Shown: positions 50,526 through 58,719 of the stretch, piece after piece
Layout of the letters: each line of letters begins with the position of its first letter
Numbering within the stretch: position 1 is the stretch's first letter
Assembly (NCBI GenBank): GCA_016192705.1
Contig: JACPTQ010000022.1
Span: forward strand, 62,001-126,000
DNA from: Deltaproteobacteria bacterium
Lineage (GTDB): Bacteria; Myxococcota; JACPTQ01
DNA: 64,000 nt
Reading direction: 5' to 3'
The notes under the pieces: generated by a model
Seen by the model: the letters and a program-made list of their open reading frames with translations, nothing else
Told to the model about the DNA's origin: nothing
Database searches by the model: none
Program-made: the position numbers and the translations under genes

Positions 50526-52015
50526 ACGGTCCGATCGCCACGACCGCCCCCGCGCCCATCGAAACCGAACACGAGCGCGCGCTCTTTCACCACATTCGCC
50601 ACACGGGGCGCGGCTTCAAGATTCTGTCGGTCGTCCTCGCTCTCATCGCCGCGTGGGGACTCACCGCCTGGATCTGGCAGCTCACGCACGGCCTCGAAGT
50701 GACCGGCCTCTTTCGCCCCGTTTACTGGGGCATCTACATCACGAACTTCGTTTTCTTCATCGGCGTCTCGCACGCGGGGACGCTCATCAGCGCTATCCTG
50801 CGCCTCTCCAAAGCCGAATGGCGCCGCAGCGTCACGCGCATGGCCGAAGTGATCACCGTGCTCGTCCTCTTCTTCGGCGCCGGCAACGTCATCATCGACA
50901 TGGGCCGCCCCGATCGCGCGTTCTACGTCCTCCTCCACCCCAACTTTCGTTCGCCACTCCTCTGGGACGTCTGCGCGATCTCGCTCTATCTCACGGCAAG
51001 CACGATTTACCTCTTCCTCCCGCTCCTCCCCGACATCGCGCGCCTTCGCGGCAAAATCGGCGGCTGGCGCGAGCGCGTCTACCGAGCCCTCTCGTTTGGC
51101 TACGACGACACGCCCGCGCAGCGCGGCAAGGTCGAGAAGGCGATCAACATCCTCGCCGTCATCGTTCTCCCGATCGCGATCAGCGTTCACACGGTCGTGT
51201 CGTGGGTCTTCGCCATGACGATTCAGCCGATGTGGCACTCGACGATCTTCGGGCCGTACTTCGTCGCGGGCGCCATCTTCAGCGGGATCGCCGCGATCCT
51301 CACGTTCATGGTGGTGCTGCGAAAAGTGTTCAAGCTCGAAAACTATCTCCGCCCGATCCACTTCGATTACCTCGGCCGACTCCTCCTCGTCATGACGCTC
51401 CTTTGGTTCTACTTCACGTTCGCCGAGCACATCACGACTTGGTACGGCAACGAGGGGCACGAGATGAAAGTCCTCTCGGCAAAACTCTCGGGCCCCTACA
51501 GCCCGTTCTTCTGGGCGATGGTCGCGACCTGCTTCGTCATCCCGATGTCGATCCTTTGTCGCCGCTCGACGCGCTCCATCCGCGGCGTTCTCATCGCGAG
51601 CATCTCGGTCAACATCGGGATGTACCTTGAGCGCTACACGATCGTCGTGCCGACGCTCGTCAACCCGCGCGTGCACTTGACGCAGGCGCTCTACAGCCCG
51701 AGCTGGGTCGAGTGGTCGATCCTCGCGGCGTGCATCTCGGCGTTCATCCTCCTCTATATGGGGTTCACGAAGCTCTTCCCGATCGTGTCGGTTTGGGAGG
51801 TCGAGGAAGGGATGCGCCACGGGCCGCGTGAGACGGCCGAGCGCATCAAGACGTTTCTGCCGGAAGAAGAAGAAAAGAAGAGAACATGCACCACAGAGAC
51901 ACAGAGAGAAGGGAGCGCGGAAACACAGAGGGATATGGGGGAGGAGAAAAGAGCGGGTGCGGTTGCGGAGGCGGTAGCGGGTGCGGGTGCGGATGCGGAA
52001 GGCGGGAACAAATGA
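50522..52015 (+). CDS. NrfD/PsrC-type quinone-interacting membrane subunit
   Basis: A 497-residue integral membrane protein with eight or more helices (ILSVVLALIAAWGLTAWIW, WGIYITNFVFFIGVSHAGTL, AMVATCFVIPMSILC, WSILAACISAFILLYMGF). It matches NrfD/PsrC proteins that exchange electrons with menaquinone or ubiquinone. The last 55 residues are not part of the family: TTETQREGSAETQRDMGEEK then Ala/Gly-rich sequence, encoded by the two repeat types at 51890-52000. The tail would be cytoplasmic or periplasmic and disordered. ATGA overlaps at both ends. Confidence 0.92.
   Translation: MNGPIATTAPAPIETEHERALFHHIRHTGRGFKILSVVLALIAAWGLTAWIWQLTHGLEVTGLFRPVYWGIYITNFVFFIGVSHAGTLISAILRLSKAEWRRSVTRMAEVITVLVLFFGAGNVIIDMGRPDRAFYVLLHPNFRSPLLWDVCAISLYLTASTIYLFLPLLPDIARLRGKIGGWRERVYRALSFGYDDTPAQRGKVEKAINILAVIVLPIAISVHTVVSWVFAMTIQPMWHSTIFGPYFVAGAIFSGIAAILTFMVVLRKVFKLENYLRPIHFDYLGRLLLVMTLLWFYFTFAEHITTWYGNEGHEMKVLSAKLSGPYSPFFWAMVATCFVIPMSILCRRSTRSIRGVLIASISVNIGMYLERYTIVVPTLVNPRVHLTQALYSPSWVEWSILAACISAFILLYMGFTKLFPIVSVWEVEEGMRHGPRETAERIKTFLPEEEEKKRTCTTETQREGSAETQRDMGEEKRAGAVAEAVAGAGADAEGGNK
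51890..52000. repeat. Composite repeat at the NrfD-cytochrome gene junction
   Basis: CCACAGAGACACAGAGAGAA and AAACACAGAGGG (51890-51931) are followed by GCGGGTGCGG/TTGCGG/GATGCGG hexamers (51953-52000). The repeats encode the NrfD tail and end just before the ATG at 52012; GGAAGG in the last unit serves as the ribosome binding site. Confidence 0.85.
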
Positions 52016-53280
52016 AGCGCATGCCGCGTTATTGGGTTGCGTGCGCAGTCGTGGGCGTTTGCGTGCCCGTCCTTGCCGGAGAGCTCGCCATCAAACTGAA
52101 CGGGCCGCTCCCCGAAGGGCCGCGAGAGAGCGCGGTCGCCTTCGAGCAGCTTCGGTGCTCGACGTGTCACACCGTCGGCGCGGGCCCGGACCGCGGGGGC
52201 CCCAATCTCGGGCGACTCGACCTTCGCGTCTCGTTTCTTGATGGCGCCGCGCGGCTATGGAACCACTTTCCCGGAATGCAGGCGCGGATGCGCGAGCTGC
52301 ACGTCCCTTACCCCGCGATCACAGGCGACGCCCTCGTGAACTTGGTCGCCCTCTTCACGAGCTACCAGTACTACCTCACGCGCGTTGGACGGCCGGGTGT
52401 TTCACCGCGCGGCGAGGCGCTCTTCGCCACGAAGGGATGCGCCGCGTGTCACTCATTCGAGTCGGGGGCGAAATCGACCGGTCCAAATCTCACAGCCTAT
52501 TCAGCGGGGCGTTCGACGCTCGATGTGGCGCAGGCGATGTGGAACCACGGCCCCGCGATGCAGAAGACGCTCGAAGCGCGTGCGATTGCACGACCCTCAT
52601 TTCGAAAGGGCGAGATGGCGGATCTCCTCGCCTACATCGCGACGCGTGGTGCGCCGCCTGGAACGGTCTCGGCGACGCTCGAACCAGGGAGTCCGAAACG
52701 CGGGGCGGCGGTGTTTCAAGCGCGCGGCTGCGGACGTTGCCACGCCGTTCGCGGTGTTGGAGGGGGCTTAAAGGGAGGCGCGAATCCCGCGCCAGACCTC
52801 GGGCGTCAGCCCGATGCGTTCGTGAGGGACTACACCGACGTCGCGGGCGTGCTTTGGAACCACGCGGTCCCGATGTGGGATCGCATGCGTCGCGAAGGCG
52901 TGTCTGTCGCGCCGCTCGTCGGCAACGACCTCGCGGATCTCGTCGCCTTTCTCTTCTTCGTCAACTTCGCTGACGAGACAGGGGACGTCACACGCGGTGC
53001 CACGGTTTTCGATCGGAAGGGGTGCGGCGCGTGCCACGCGATTGGCGAGCCGCGAAACGGCGATCCCGCTCCATCGCTTGGACGCGCGGCTGGGCTCGAT
53101 CGGCCGCAGGATGTGCTCGCCGCGATGTGGCGTGCCGCGCCGAAGATGCAGCGCGAGATGGCGAAGCGCGCGACGGAGTGGCCGCAGTTCGCGCCCGGTG
53201 AGTTCGCCGATCTGATCGCTTTCGTAAAAGACCGACGAAGCAAACCGCCGCGCCCGCCGGTGAAACTCGGGGCGCCGTAA
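52012..53280 (+). CDS. Tetraheme cytochrome made of four class I cytochrome c domains
   Basis: A 422-residue exported protein with signal peptide (RYWVACAVVGVCVPVLA) and four haem motifs: CSTCH, CAACH, CGRCH and CGACH. Each domain of about 95 residues has a later WNH or W-R-A segment with Met (MWNHGPAMQKT, LWNHAVPMWDR, MWRAAPKMQRE) that could be the sixth ligand, so haems are probably His/Met type with higher potential. It would relay electrons from the inner-membrane complex across the periplasm. The ATG overlaps the NrfD stop (ATGA). Confidence 0.88.
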   Translation: MKRMPRYWVACAVVGVCVPVLAGELAIKLNGPLPEGPRESAVAFEQLRCSTCHTVGAGPDRGGPNLGRLDLRVSFLDGAARLWNHFPGMQARMRELHVPYPAITGDALVNLVALFTSYQYYLTRVGRPGVSPRGEALFATKGCAACHSFESGAKSTGPNLTAYSAGRSTLDVAQAMWNHGPAMQKTLEARAIARPSFRKGEMADLLAYIATRGAPPGTVSATLEPGSPKRGAAVFQARGCGRCHAVRGVGGGLKGGANPAPDLGRQPDAFVRDYTDVAGVLWNHAVPMWDRMRREGVSVAPLVGNDLADLVAFLFFVNFADETGDVTRGATVFDRKGCGACHAIGEPRNGDPAPSLGRAAGLDRPQDVLAAMWRAAPKMQREMAKRATEWPQFAPGEFADLIAFVKDRRSKPPRPPVKLGAP

Positions 53281-53301
53281 GGAGATGGAGGAGGTGTTGA
53301 G

Positions 53302-54546
53302 ATGATGATGAAGACGCTGAGTTTGGGATGGCTCCTCGTGATGCTCGTCACGATCGGTTTCGCACGCGGCGACGCCGCGGCAGCCGCAGAGAAGGCGCGA
53401 TCAAAGAAGAAACCGGTGGTCGCAAAGACCCCCGACGTGGACAAAGACGACGCGGACGATTTCGAAAAGGACAAGGGCCCCGTCGACCGCAAGATCCACA
53501 TCTCGGGGGTCATGTCGACGTCGCTCCGCATGACGTGGATGGACGCGCACACGCTTCCGGATGGAACGCGCAAAGAAGACGATCGCACGTTCGAGCTTGA
53601 GCATGTCCACGTTAAACTCGGCGGAGACCTGACGCGGCATCTGTCGTGGGCCGTTCAGCCGTGCGTCGCGCACAACAACGAATTCAGCGTCATCGAAGCG
53701 AACTTCACCTACGCGTTCTTTCGCGCGCTCCAGGTGACCGTCGGCCGTTTCCTTCTCCCGTTCGGGCAATTCAACCAGCGAAGCCTTCCCGGCAGCTTCG
53801 CGACCGTCTCGCGCCCGCTCCTCTTCTCGAGTCACGAAGAGCGCACCATTTCGTACAAGGGGATCACACCGAGCAACCTCTTCTTCACACCGCGCGACGA
53901 CATCGGCATCGAGCTCGGTGGGTCGGTCTGGCTGGGCGAGAGCGAGAAGTTCCAACTGTCGTACAGCGGCTACTTCACGAACGGCCTTCGCAGCGTCTCC
54001 GGCACCTCGTCGCGCTTTTGGGACGACAACAACAACGGCAAACAGCTCGGCGCGCGCGCCACTCTCGGCTACTTCGGCGACAGACTCTCCGCCTCGATCG
54101 GTGTCTCGGGGCTCCTAAACGAGTGGGAGAAGAGCCTTAGGCAGTACGCCGTCGGCGCCGATGCGTGGATCGGCTACGAGATCAAACCGGGGCGCCGCAT
54201 CAACCTGCGCGGCGAGTACATCTTCATGCGGCGCGAGATCGTGCCCACGGCGGATCTCTTGAAGGGCGACGAGGACATCGCGGGGCTCTATGTGACGCTC
54301 GACGGGATGATCCTGTCGTGGCTCGGTGCGTTCGCCCAGTTCGATTCGCTCGACAACAAGATGCCGCGCGTCGCGACGGGCGGTGGCATCGAGGATTTCA
54401 CGGGGACGATGAACCGATACCTGTTCGGGCTCCTCTTCGTGCCGGTCGGGCCGCTCAACATTCGCCTTGAATACAGTTGGTGGCAGATACCGCTTGGATA
54501 CCCCGACGCGCACCGCGTGACCGTCCAAGCCATGGTGGTTTTTTAG
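53302..54546 (+). CDS. Outer-membrane porin-like beta-barrel protein
   Basis: A 414-residue protein with a signal peptide, a charged N-terminal segment (DVDKDDADDFEKDKGPVDRK) and a beta-barrel of about 16 strands of the porin O/P type. Signs are alternating hydrophobic strands (FELEHVHVKLGGDLTRHLSW, VTVGRFLLPFGQFNQRSLPG, NIRLEYSWWQIPL) and a C-terminal Phe (VQAMVVF). It lies inside a cytochrome operon, so it may be the channel for the electron conduit. MtrB-type barrels are larger (about 700 residues), so it may only admit solutes. GGAGGTGTTGAG precedes the ATG. Confidence 0.85.
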   Translation: MMMKTLSLGWLLVMLVTIGFARGDAAAAAEKARSKKKPVVAKTPDVDKDDADDFEKDKGPVDRKIHISGVMSTSLRMTWMDAHTLPDGTRKEDDRTFELEHVHVKLGGDLTRHLSWAVQPCVAHNNEFSVIEANFTYAFFRALQVTVGRFLLPFGQFNQRSLPGSFATVSRPLLFSSHEERTISYKGITPSNLFFTPRDDIGIELGGSVWLGESEKFQLSYSGYFTNGLRSVSGTSSRFWDDNNNGKQLGARATLGYFGDRLSASIGVSGLLNEWEKSLRQYAVGADAWIGYEIKPGRRINLRGEYIFMRREIVPTADLLKGDEDIAGLYVTLDGMILSWLGAFAQFDSLDNKMPRVATGGGIEDFTGTMNRYLFGLLFVPVGPLNIRLEYSWWQIPLGYPDAHRVTVQAMVVF

Positions 54547-54554
54547 GAGTACCG

Positions 54555-55106
54555 ATGTTGCGGATCCTCACGTTCATTCGTCGAAGGCCACCGAATCTCG
54601 CGGACGAATACCGTGCCCCGGCGGATCGTATTGCCGTCACGGTGTTCGGGGCCATGCTGTCCACCTGGGGCGCCATCATGGGGCTTTGGGCACTCATCAC
54701 GCTCGTCGGCTGCGATTTGTGGGTCGACACGGCTGAGGTCAAGGCCCCGCGCGTCGATACGGGCGCCGTCGACGGCGGCGGCACCACGCCCGTGTCGGAC
54801 GGTGGCGTCGATGCTGGGCCCGCGACCGTTTCATACGCGGCGACGGTTCAGCCGATCCTCGCCAACTCCTGCGGCGCCTGTCACAGCGGGTCGAGTCCGC
54901 AAGCTGGCCTCGACGTGACGACTTATGCGGGCCTGGTAACGCAGCAACTGGAACGCGGCATCATCGTGCCGGGTGATCCGGCCGGTTCGGTCCTCGTGCA
55001 AAGGATCGCCAACGGATCGATGCCGCCGGCTGGGCTCCCCAGCCCAACGGCGAGCGAGTTGGACACGATCAAGGCGTGGATAACGAGCGGAGCGCCAAAC
55101 AATTGA
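54555..55106 (+). CDS. Small membrane-anchored monoheme cytochrome (PSCyt1-like)
   Basis: A 183-residue protein with an N-terminal membrane segment (VTVFGAMLSTWGAIMGLWAL, near residue 40), an Asp/Gly-rich linker and a C-terminal cytochrome c domain with CGACH and the Met motif SMPPAGL. The domain resembles the cytochrome c type seen in planctomycete and myxobacterial proteins (SCGACHSGSSPQAGLDVTTY). AGGAGT precedes the ATG at 54555, 9 bases after the porin gene. Its place between the porin and the decaheme gene suggests a role in handing electrons to the surface. Confidence 0.83.
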   Translation: MLRILTFIRRRPPNLADEYRAPADRIAVTVFGAMLSTWGAIMGLWALITLVGCDLWVDTAEVKAPRVDTGAVDGGGTTPVSDGGVDAGPATVSYAATVQPILANSCGACHSGSSPQAGLDVTTYAGLVTQQLERGIIVPGDPAGSVLVQRIANGSMPPAGLPSPTASELDTIKAWITSGAPNN

Positions 55107-55168
55107 AACGAGAGCGATTCATGCGATTTGAGATTTGTACAAACACGAAGCGCAGGAGGGTTAAGGTC

Positions 55169-58100
55169 ATGCGAAAAACAGCGGCAATCGGTTGGTTCGT
55201 CATCGGCGTCGCGGTGGCGATGATCTCGTGCAAGGGGGTTAATGGGCCCGTTGGCAACGACGGCGCGCAGGGGCCGGCGGGAACGGCGGGTGACGCGGGA
55301 CCGGAAGGCCCTCTTGGGCCATCCGGTGACGCAGGGTCAACGGGACCGACCGGTACGACCGGCCTCACGGGTCCAACCGGAGCGGCGGGCGCGACGATTC
55401 GCACGGTTCTCGATCCGTACGAAAACCTTCCCGGTGTCGTCATCGCGGTAAGTGGGCTCAGCGGTGGAACGGGTGCGGGTGGCGCATTCAAGGCGGGCGA
55501 CACGATCGCCATGACATTCACCGTGCAAGACAAGGATGGCGGCGCGATCCCGCTTGGCGAGCTCGACGCGGTCTCCGTGTTCGTCTCGGGCCCAACGACG
55601 AACTACCAGCGCGTGATCGCCGAGCAATCAATCGTCATCACAGGTGCCACGCAAGTCCCGGACAGCGGCGCCTACCGCTACTCGTTCCCCGCGGTCCCGT
55701 CGACGTACCTCGCGCCGCTCAACGATTCCGCTCTATTCGACGGCGACGCCGGCGAGTTGCAAGGGCAGGCGCTCCTCGATGGGACGTACACGGTTGGCGT
55801 ACAAGCCTACAAGAACTACACGGTGTCGGGAGTGGTCTACAAAGATGTCGCGAACACGACGAAGGACTTCCTCTTTGGCAGCGCCACGTCGCTCGATTCG
55901 CGCGAGGTGGTCAAGACCGAAAACTGCAACGTCTGCCACATCCAGCTCCAAGTACACGGCGGCGGGAAGCAGCGCGACACAAAGGTCTGCGTCCTTTGCC
56001 ACACGGCCGGCGCGGAGGACGGGAACAGCCCCGGCGCGCCAATCGAATTCAAGGTGATGATCCATCGTCTCCACAACGGGAAACACCTGCCCTCGGTCAA
56101 CGGTGTCGCGACAAAAGCCGACGGCACGCGAAACTACGACGCCGGAAAGAAATCGCTCATTATCGAGGATAAAGATTACTCCGAAGTCGGCTTCCCGGCC
56201 TTCCCGAACTTCAATATTGCGATGCCCCGCAACTTTGGCTACGCGGTGCTCGATGGGGGCGAGAAGGCACTCGACGACGAGATTCGAAAGGGCGTGACCA
56301 ACTGCGCGGCGTGCCACGGAGATCCCGATGGGATCGGGCCACTCACCGCACCCGCCCAGGGCGATCGCCACAAGACGAACCCAACGCGCAGGGCGTGCGG
56401 GTCGTGCCACGACGACGTCGACTTCACGAAGCCGTACATCTCGAACTACCCGACGAACAACCCGCCGGGGATGCAGCCGCAGGCGAATGACAACGGCTGC
56501 GTGGGATGTCACGTAGGCAGCGGCTACGATGCGCGCCTTGATATCGCGAACGCCCACCTTCATCCGGTTTACCGGCCAGAGTTGGCCTCGGGCGTGAATT
56601 TCAATCTGACCGCCGTGAACGAGTTCGACGGTGGAAACGGCAATGGTCGGATCGACCCGGGCGAGAGGGTCGCGATCACGTTCACGATCAAGAACGATGC
56701 GGGGGTCGGCATCGCGCCAAGCGCCCTCGGGAGCACGTTCACCACCGTTATTTCAGGGCCGACGACGAATCGTCAGATGATTTTGAACGCGTCGTTCCCA
56801 ACGGCGGCGCTCACCGCCATCGCGATTGACGCCGGTGAGCCGTACACCATCAATGTGCCCCAGCCCGTTTTCTACGAGTACGTTGGTCGGTCCACGATGG
56901 ACGCTGGCGAGGTTTTCACAACGGTTCGCACGCCACACTGGAACGTCTCGAGCGGAACGACCACCGTGTACGTTCGAACCTCGACGGACGGCGGCGCAAC
57001 CTCGCTCGCGAGCGGCGCCAGCCCGCTCCAGAACTACATCGACGTGGTGAGCCCGACGAACTTCGCGACAAACGACAACATCGTCATCGACGACGGCGTT
57101 CCAGGGAAGGAGGAGTACCTCCAGGTCAAATTCGTCGACGGCGGCCGCCTCTGGTTCGCCGCGATCGGAAGCGGTGCTCCGTCGGTGCAGCCGTGGCTCC
57201 GTTACAGCCACACCGCGGACGCCTCCGTCATGGAGGTGCAGCTTACGACATGGACTTCGGCCATGGGCGGCTACACGCTGAACGCGGCCACCGGGCAGAT
57301 CACCGAAGGCGACGCGGGATTCACTGGGGACGGGGGATCCGGCGACAACGTTGCGGTCGTCGTCAGCTACACGAGCGACTTCGTGATGCCGGCGACCTTC
57401 ACGCCGCCGATCAACGACTCGCCCGACCTCGGCCAGGCTTGGGGCGATTGGACGGGCCTTTCGATCCTCGACGGCACGTACACCATCGGCCTTTGGGGCC
57501 GAGTGTCGTTCTATACGACCCCACTCGGCGTCTTGACCACGGACGCGGGTGGCGACAACACGAGCTACAGCGATACTTCGCCCCCGGCTACGTTCAACTT
57601 CTTGGTTGGCGACGCCGGGACTGTGGTGCCGTACCGCCTCATCTCGTCGGGCGAAAACTGCTATGCGTGCCACAAGGATCTCTTTTTCCACGGCGGCGGG
57701 CGACGCGGATTTGAAACGTGCATGATGTGTCATGCGACGGCCGGCATGGAGGACAAGCCACAGTATTCGAGGTCCAGCGCCAGCGCGACACCGGGCGCGA
57801 CCGCCAACTACCGCACGATGTTGCACAAGATCCACATGGGCAAGGATCTCGCCTACGCCACGACCTACGGCATAGAGGGGAACAGTTCGATGAGCACGTT
57901 TGAAGAGATCGGGTTCCCGGCGATGCCAGGCGGCGTCAAGAACTGCGAGAAGTGTCATGGCGCCGACATGACCACGTGGCAGGAGCCGGCGGCGCGCACC
58001 CATCCCGCGCAAACAAATCCAACGCGCGTCTGGAACGCGGTCTGTGGGTCGTGCCACGACAACGGGCCGGCTCAAATCCACATTGGGCTAATGACAAACG

Positions 58101-58180
58101 TCATAGGCGAAGAGTCGTGCTCGGTCTGTCACGGACAGGGACGCGACTTCAACGTGAAGCTGGTGCATAAGACGAGGTAG
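55169..58180 (+). CDS. Decaheme OmcA/MtrC-family surface cytochrome with collagen-like N-terminus
   Basis: A 1,003-residue lipoprotein (VAMISC lipobox). It has the four-domain layout of MtrC/OmcA: beta domain (about 80-230), pentaheme domain (CNVCH, CVLCH, CAACH, CGSCH, CVGCH at about 250-445), beta domain (about 460-800) and pentaheme domain (CYACH, CMMCH, CEKCH, CGSCH, CSVCH at about 830-985). Ten haems in all. Residues 22-75 are Gly-X-Y repeats (GPVGNDGAQGPAGTAGDAG), a collagen-like stalk not known to me in this family. It should transfer electrons to minerals, humics or partner cells, or from them. ATG 55169 has AGGAGG ten bases upstream; the longer frame is not supported. Confidence 0.9.
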   Translation: MRKTAAIGWFVIGVAVAMISCKGVNGPVGNDGAQGPAGTAGDAGPEGPLGPSGDAGSTGPTGTTGLTGPTGAAGATIRTVLDPYENLPGVVIAVSGLSGGTGAGGAFKAGDTIAMTFTVQDKDGGAIPLGELDAVSVFVSGPTTNYQRVIAEQSIVITGATQVPDSGAYRYSFPAVPSTYLAPLNDSALFDGDAGELQGQALLDGTYTVGVQAYKNYTVSGVVYKDVANTTKDFLFGSATSLDSREVVKTENCNVCHIQLQVHGGGKQRDTKVCVLCHTAGAEDGNSPGAPIEFKVMIHRLHNGKHLPSVNGVATKADGTRNYDAGKKSLIIEDKDYSEVGFPAFPNFNIAMPRNFGYAVLDGGEKALDDEIRKGVTNCAACHGDPDGIGPLTAPAQGDRHKTNPTRRACGSCHDDVDFTKPYISNYPTNNPPGMQPQANDNGCVGCHVGSGYDARLDIANAHLHPVYRPELASGVNFNLTAVNEFDGGNGNGRIDPGERVAITFTIKNDAGVGIAPSALGSTFTTVISGPTTNRQMILNASFPTAALTAIAIDAGEPYTINVPQPVFYEYVGRSTMDAGEVFTTVRTPHWNVSSGTTTVYVRTSTDGGATSLASGASPLQNYIDVVSPTNFATNDNIVIDDGVPGKEEYLQVKFVDGGRLWFAAIGSGAPSVQPWLRYSHTADASVMEVQLTTWTSAMGGYTLNAATGQITEGDAGFTGDGGSGDNVAVVVSYTSDFVMPATFTPPINDSPDLGQAWGDWTGLSILDGTYTIGLWGRVSFYTTPLGVLTTDAGGDNTSYSDTSPPATFNFLVGDAGTVVPYRLISSGENCYACHKDLFFHGGGRRGFETCMMCHATAGMEDKPQYSRSSASATPGATANYRTMLHKIHMGKDLAYATTYGIEGNSSMSTFEEIGFPAMPGGVKNCEKCHGADMTTWQEPAARTHPAQTNPTRVWNAVCGSCHDNGPAQIHIGLMTNVIGEESCSVCHGQGRDFNVKLVHKTR

Positions 58181-58213
58181 GCGGATGGATCTTTGGCGAA
58201 AGGAGGAGAGAAA

Positions 58214-58657
58214 ATGATGAGCAGGATGGAGAGAAACGAACGGCGTGGGTGCCCCGCGCCGGTGACGATCGGCCTTTTTACCTTGATCGCCTTCGGGGTG
58301 TGGCTTCTGGTTGGCCTGGGGCCTGCCGTTGCCGACGAAGAGGAAAAGAAGGAGGAGGAGAAGAAGGAGTTCGCGGCCGACAAGGGGCCCGACTCGATTG
58401 ACGTGAAGGGATACCCGGCGAAGATTCGGAGCATGTACAAGACGTTCGCGTCGAAGTGCAGCCGCTGCCACACGCTCGCGCGTCCCATCAACACCGATAT
58501 GAGTGCGGGGGCGTGGATGCGCTACGTCAAGCGAATGATGAACAAGCCGGACTCGGGGATTTCGCCCAAGCTGGGGAAGCAGATCTACCAGTTCCTGAAA
58601 TTCCACCAGGCGAAGAAGGACGAGAAGAAAAAGGCCAAGGAAGAGAAATCCGAATAA
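58214..58657 (+). CDS. Small exported monoheme cytochrome-like protein
   Basis: A 147-residue protein with a hydrophobic segment (VTIGLFTLIAFGVWLLVGLG), an acidic/basic linker (DEEEKKEEEKKEF) and one haem motif, CSRCH, followed by helices (GAWMRYVKRMMNKPDSGISP) and a Lys-rich tail. It resembles small cytochromes with a single haem and a Met-rich helix. AAGGAGGAG precedes the ATG at 58214. It closes the electron-transfer operon, 33 bases after the decaheme gene. Confidence 0.82.
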   Translation: MMSRMERNERRGCPAPVTIGLFTLIAFGVWLLVGLGPAVADEEEKKEEEKKEFAADKGPDSIDVKGYPAKIRSMYKTFASKCSRCHTLARPINTDMSAGAWMRYVKRMMNKPDSGISPKLGKQIYQFLKFHQAKKDEKKKAKEEKSE

Positions 58658-58706
58658 CGTTCGTCTGAGTGTTTTTTCGTCGGATCCGCGCACAAAACGT
58701 CGGCTG

Positions 58707-58719
58707 TTGACGTCGTCAA
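58707..58719 (+). promoter_or_regulatory. Palindromic operator/-35 overlapping the apparent start of the OmpA-family gene
   Basis: TTGACG-T-CGTCAA is a perfect 13-base palindrome. TTGACG fits a -35 element with a weak -10 (TACGGT) 17 bases downstream. It is also the only TTG in frame for the gene, so one of the two readings must be wrong. Confidence 0.4.

Noticed and set aside
46396-55106. Calling the operon a standard alternative complex III
   Set aside because: ActB is usually one fused protein and ActD/ActF genes are expected; here the subunits are separate, and decaheme and porin genes follow. Qrc-like or a new variant fits better.
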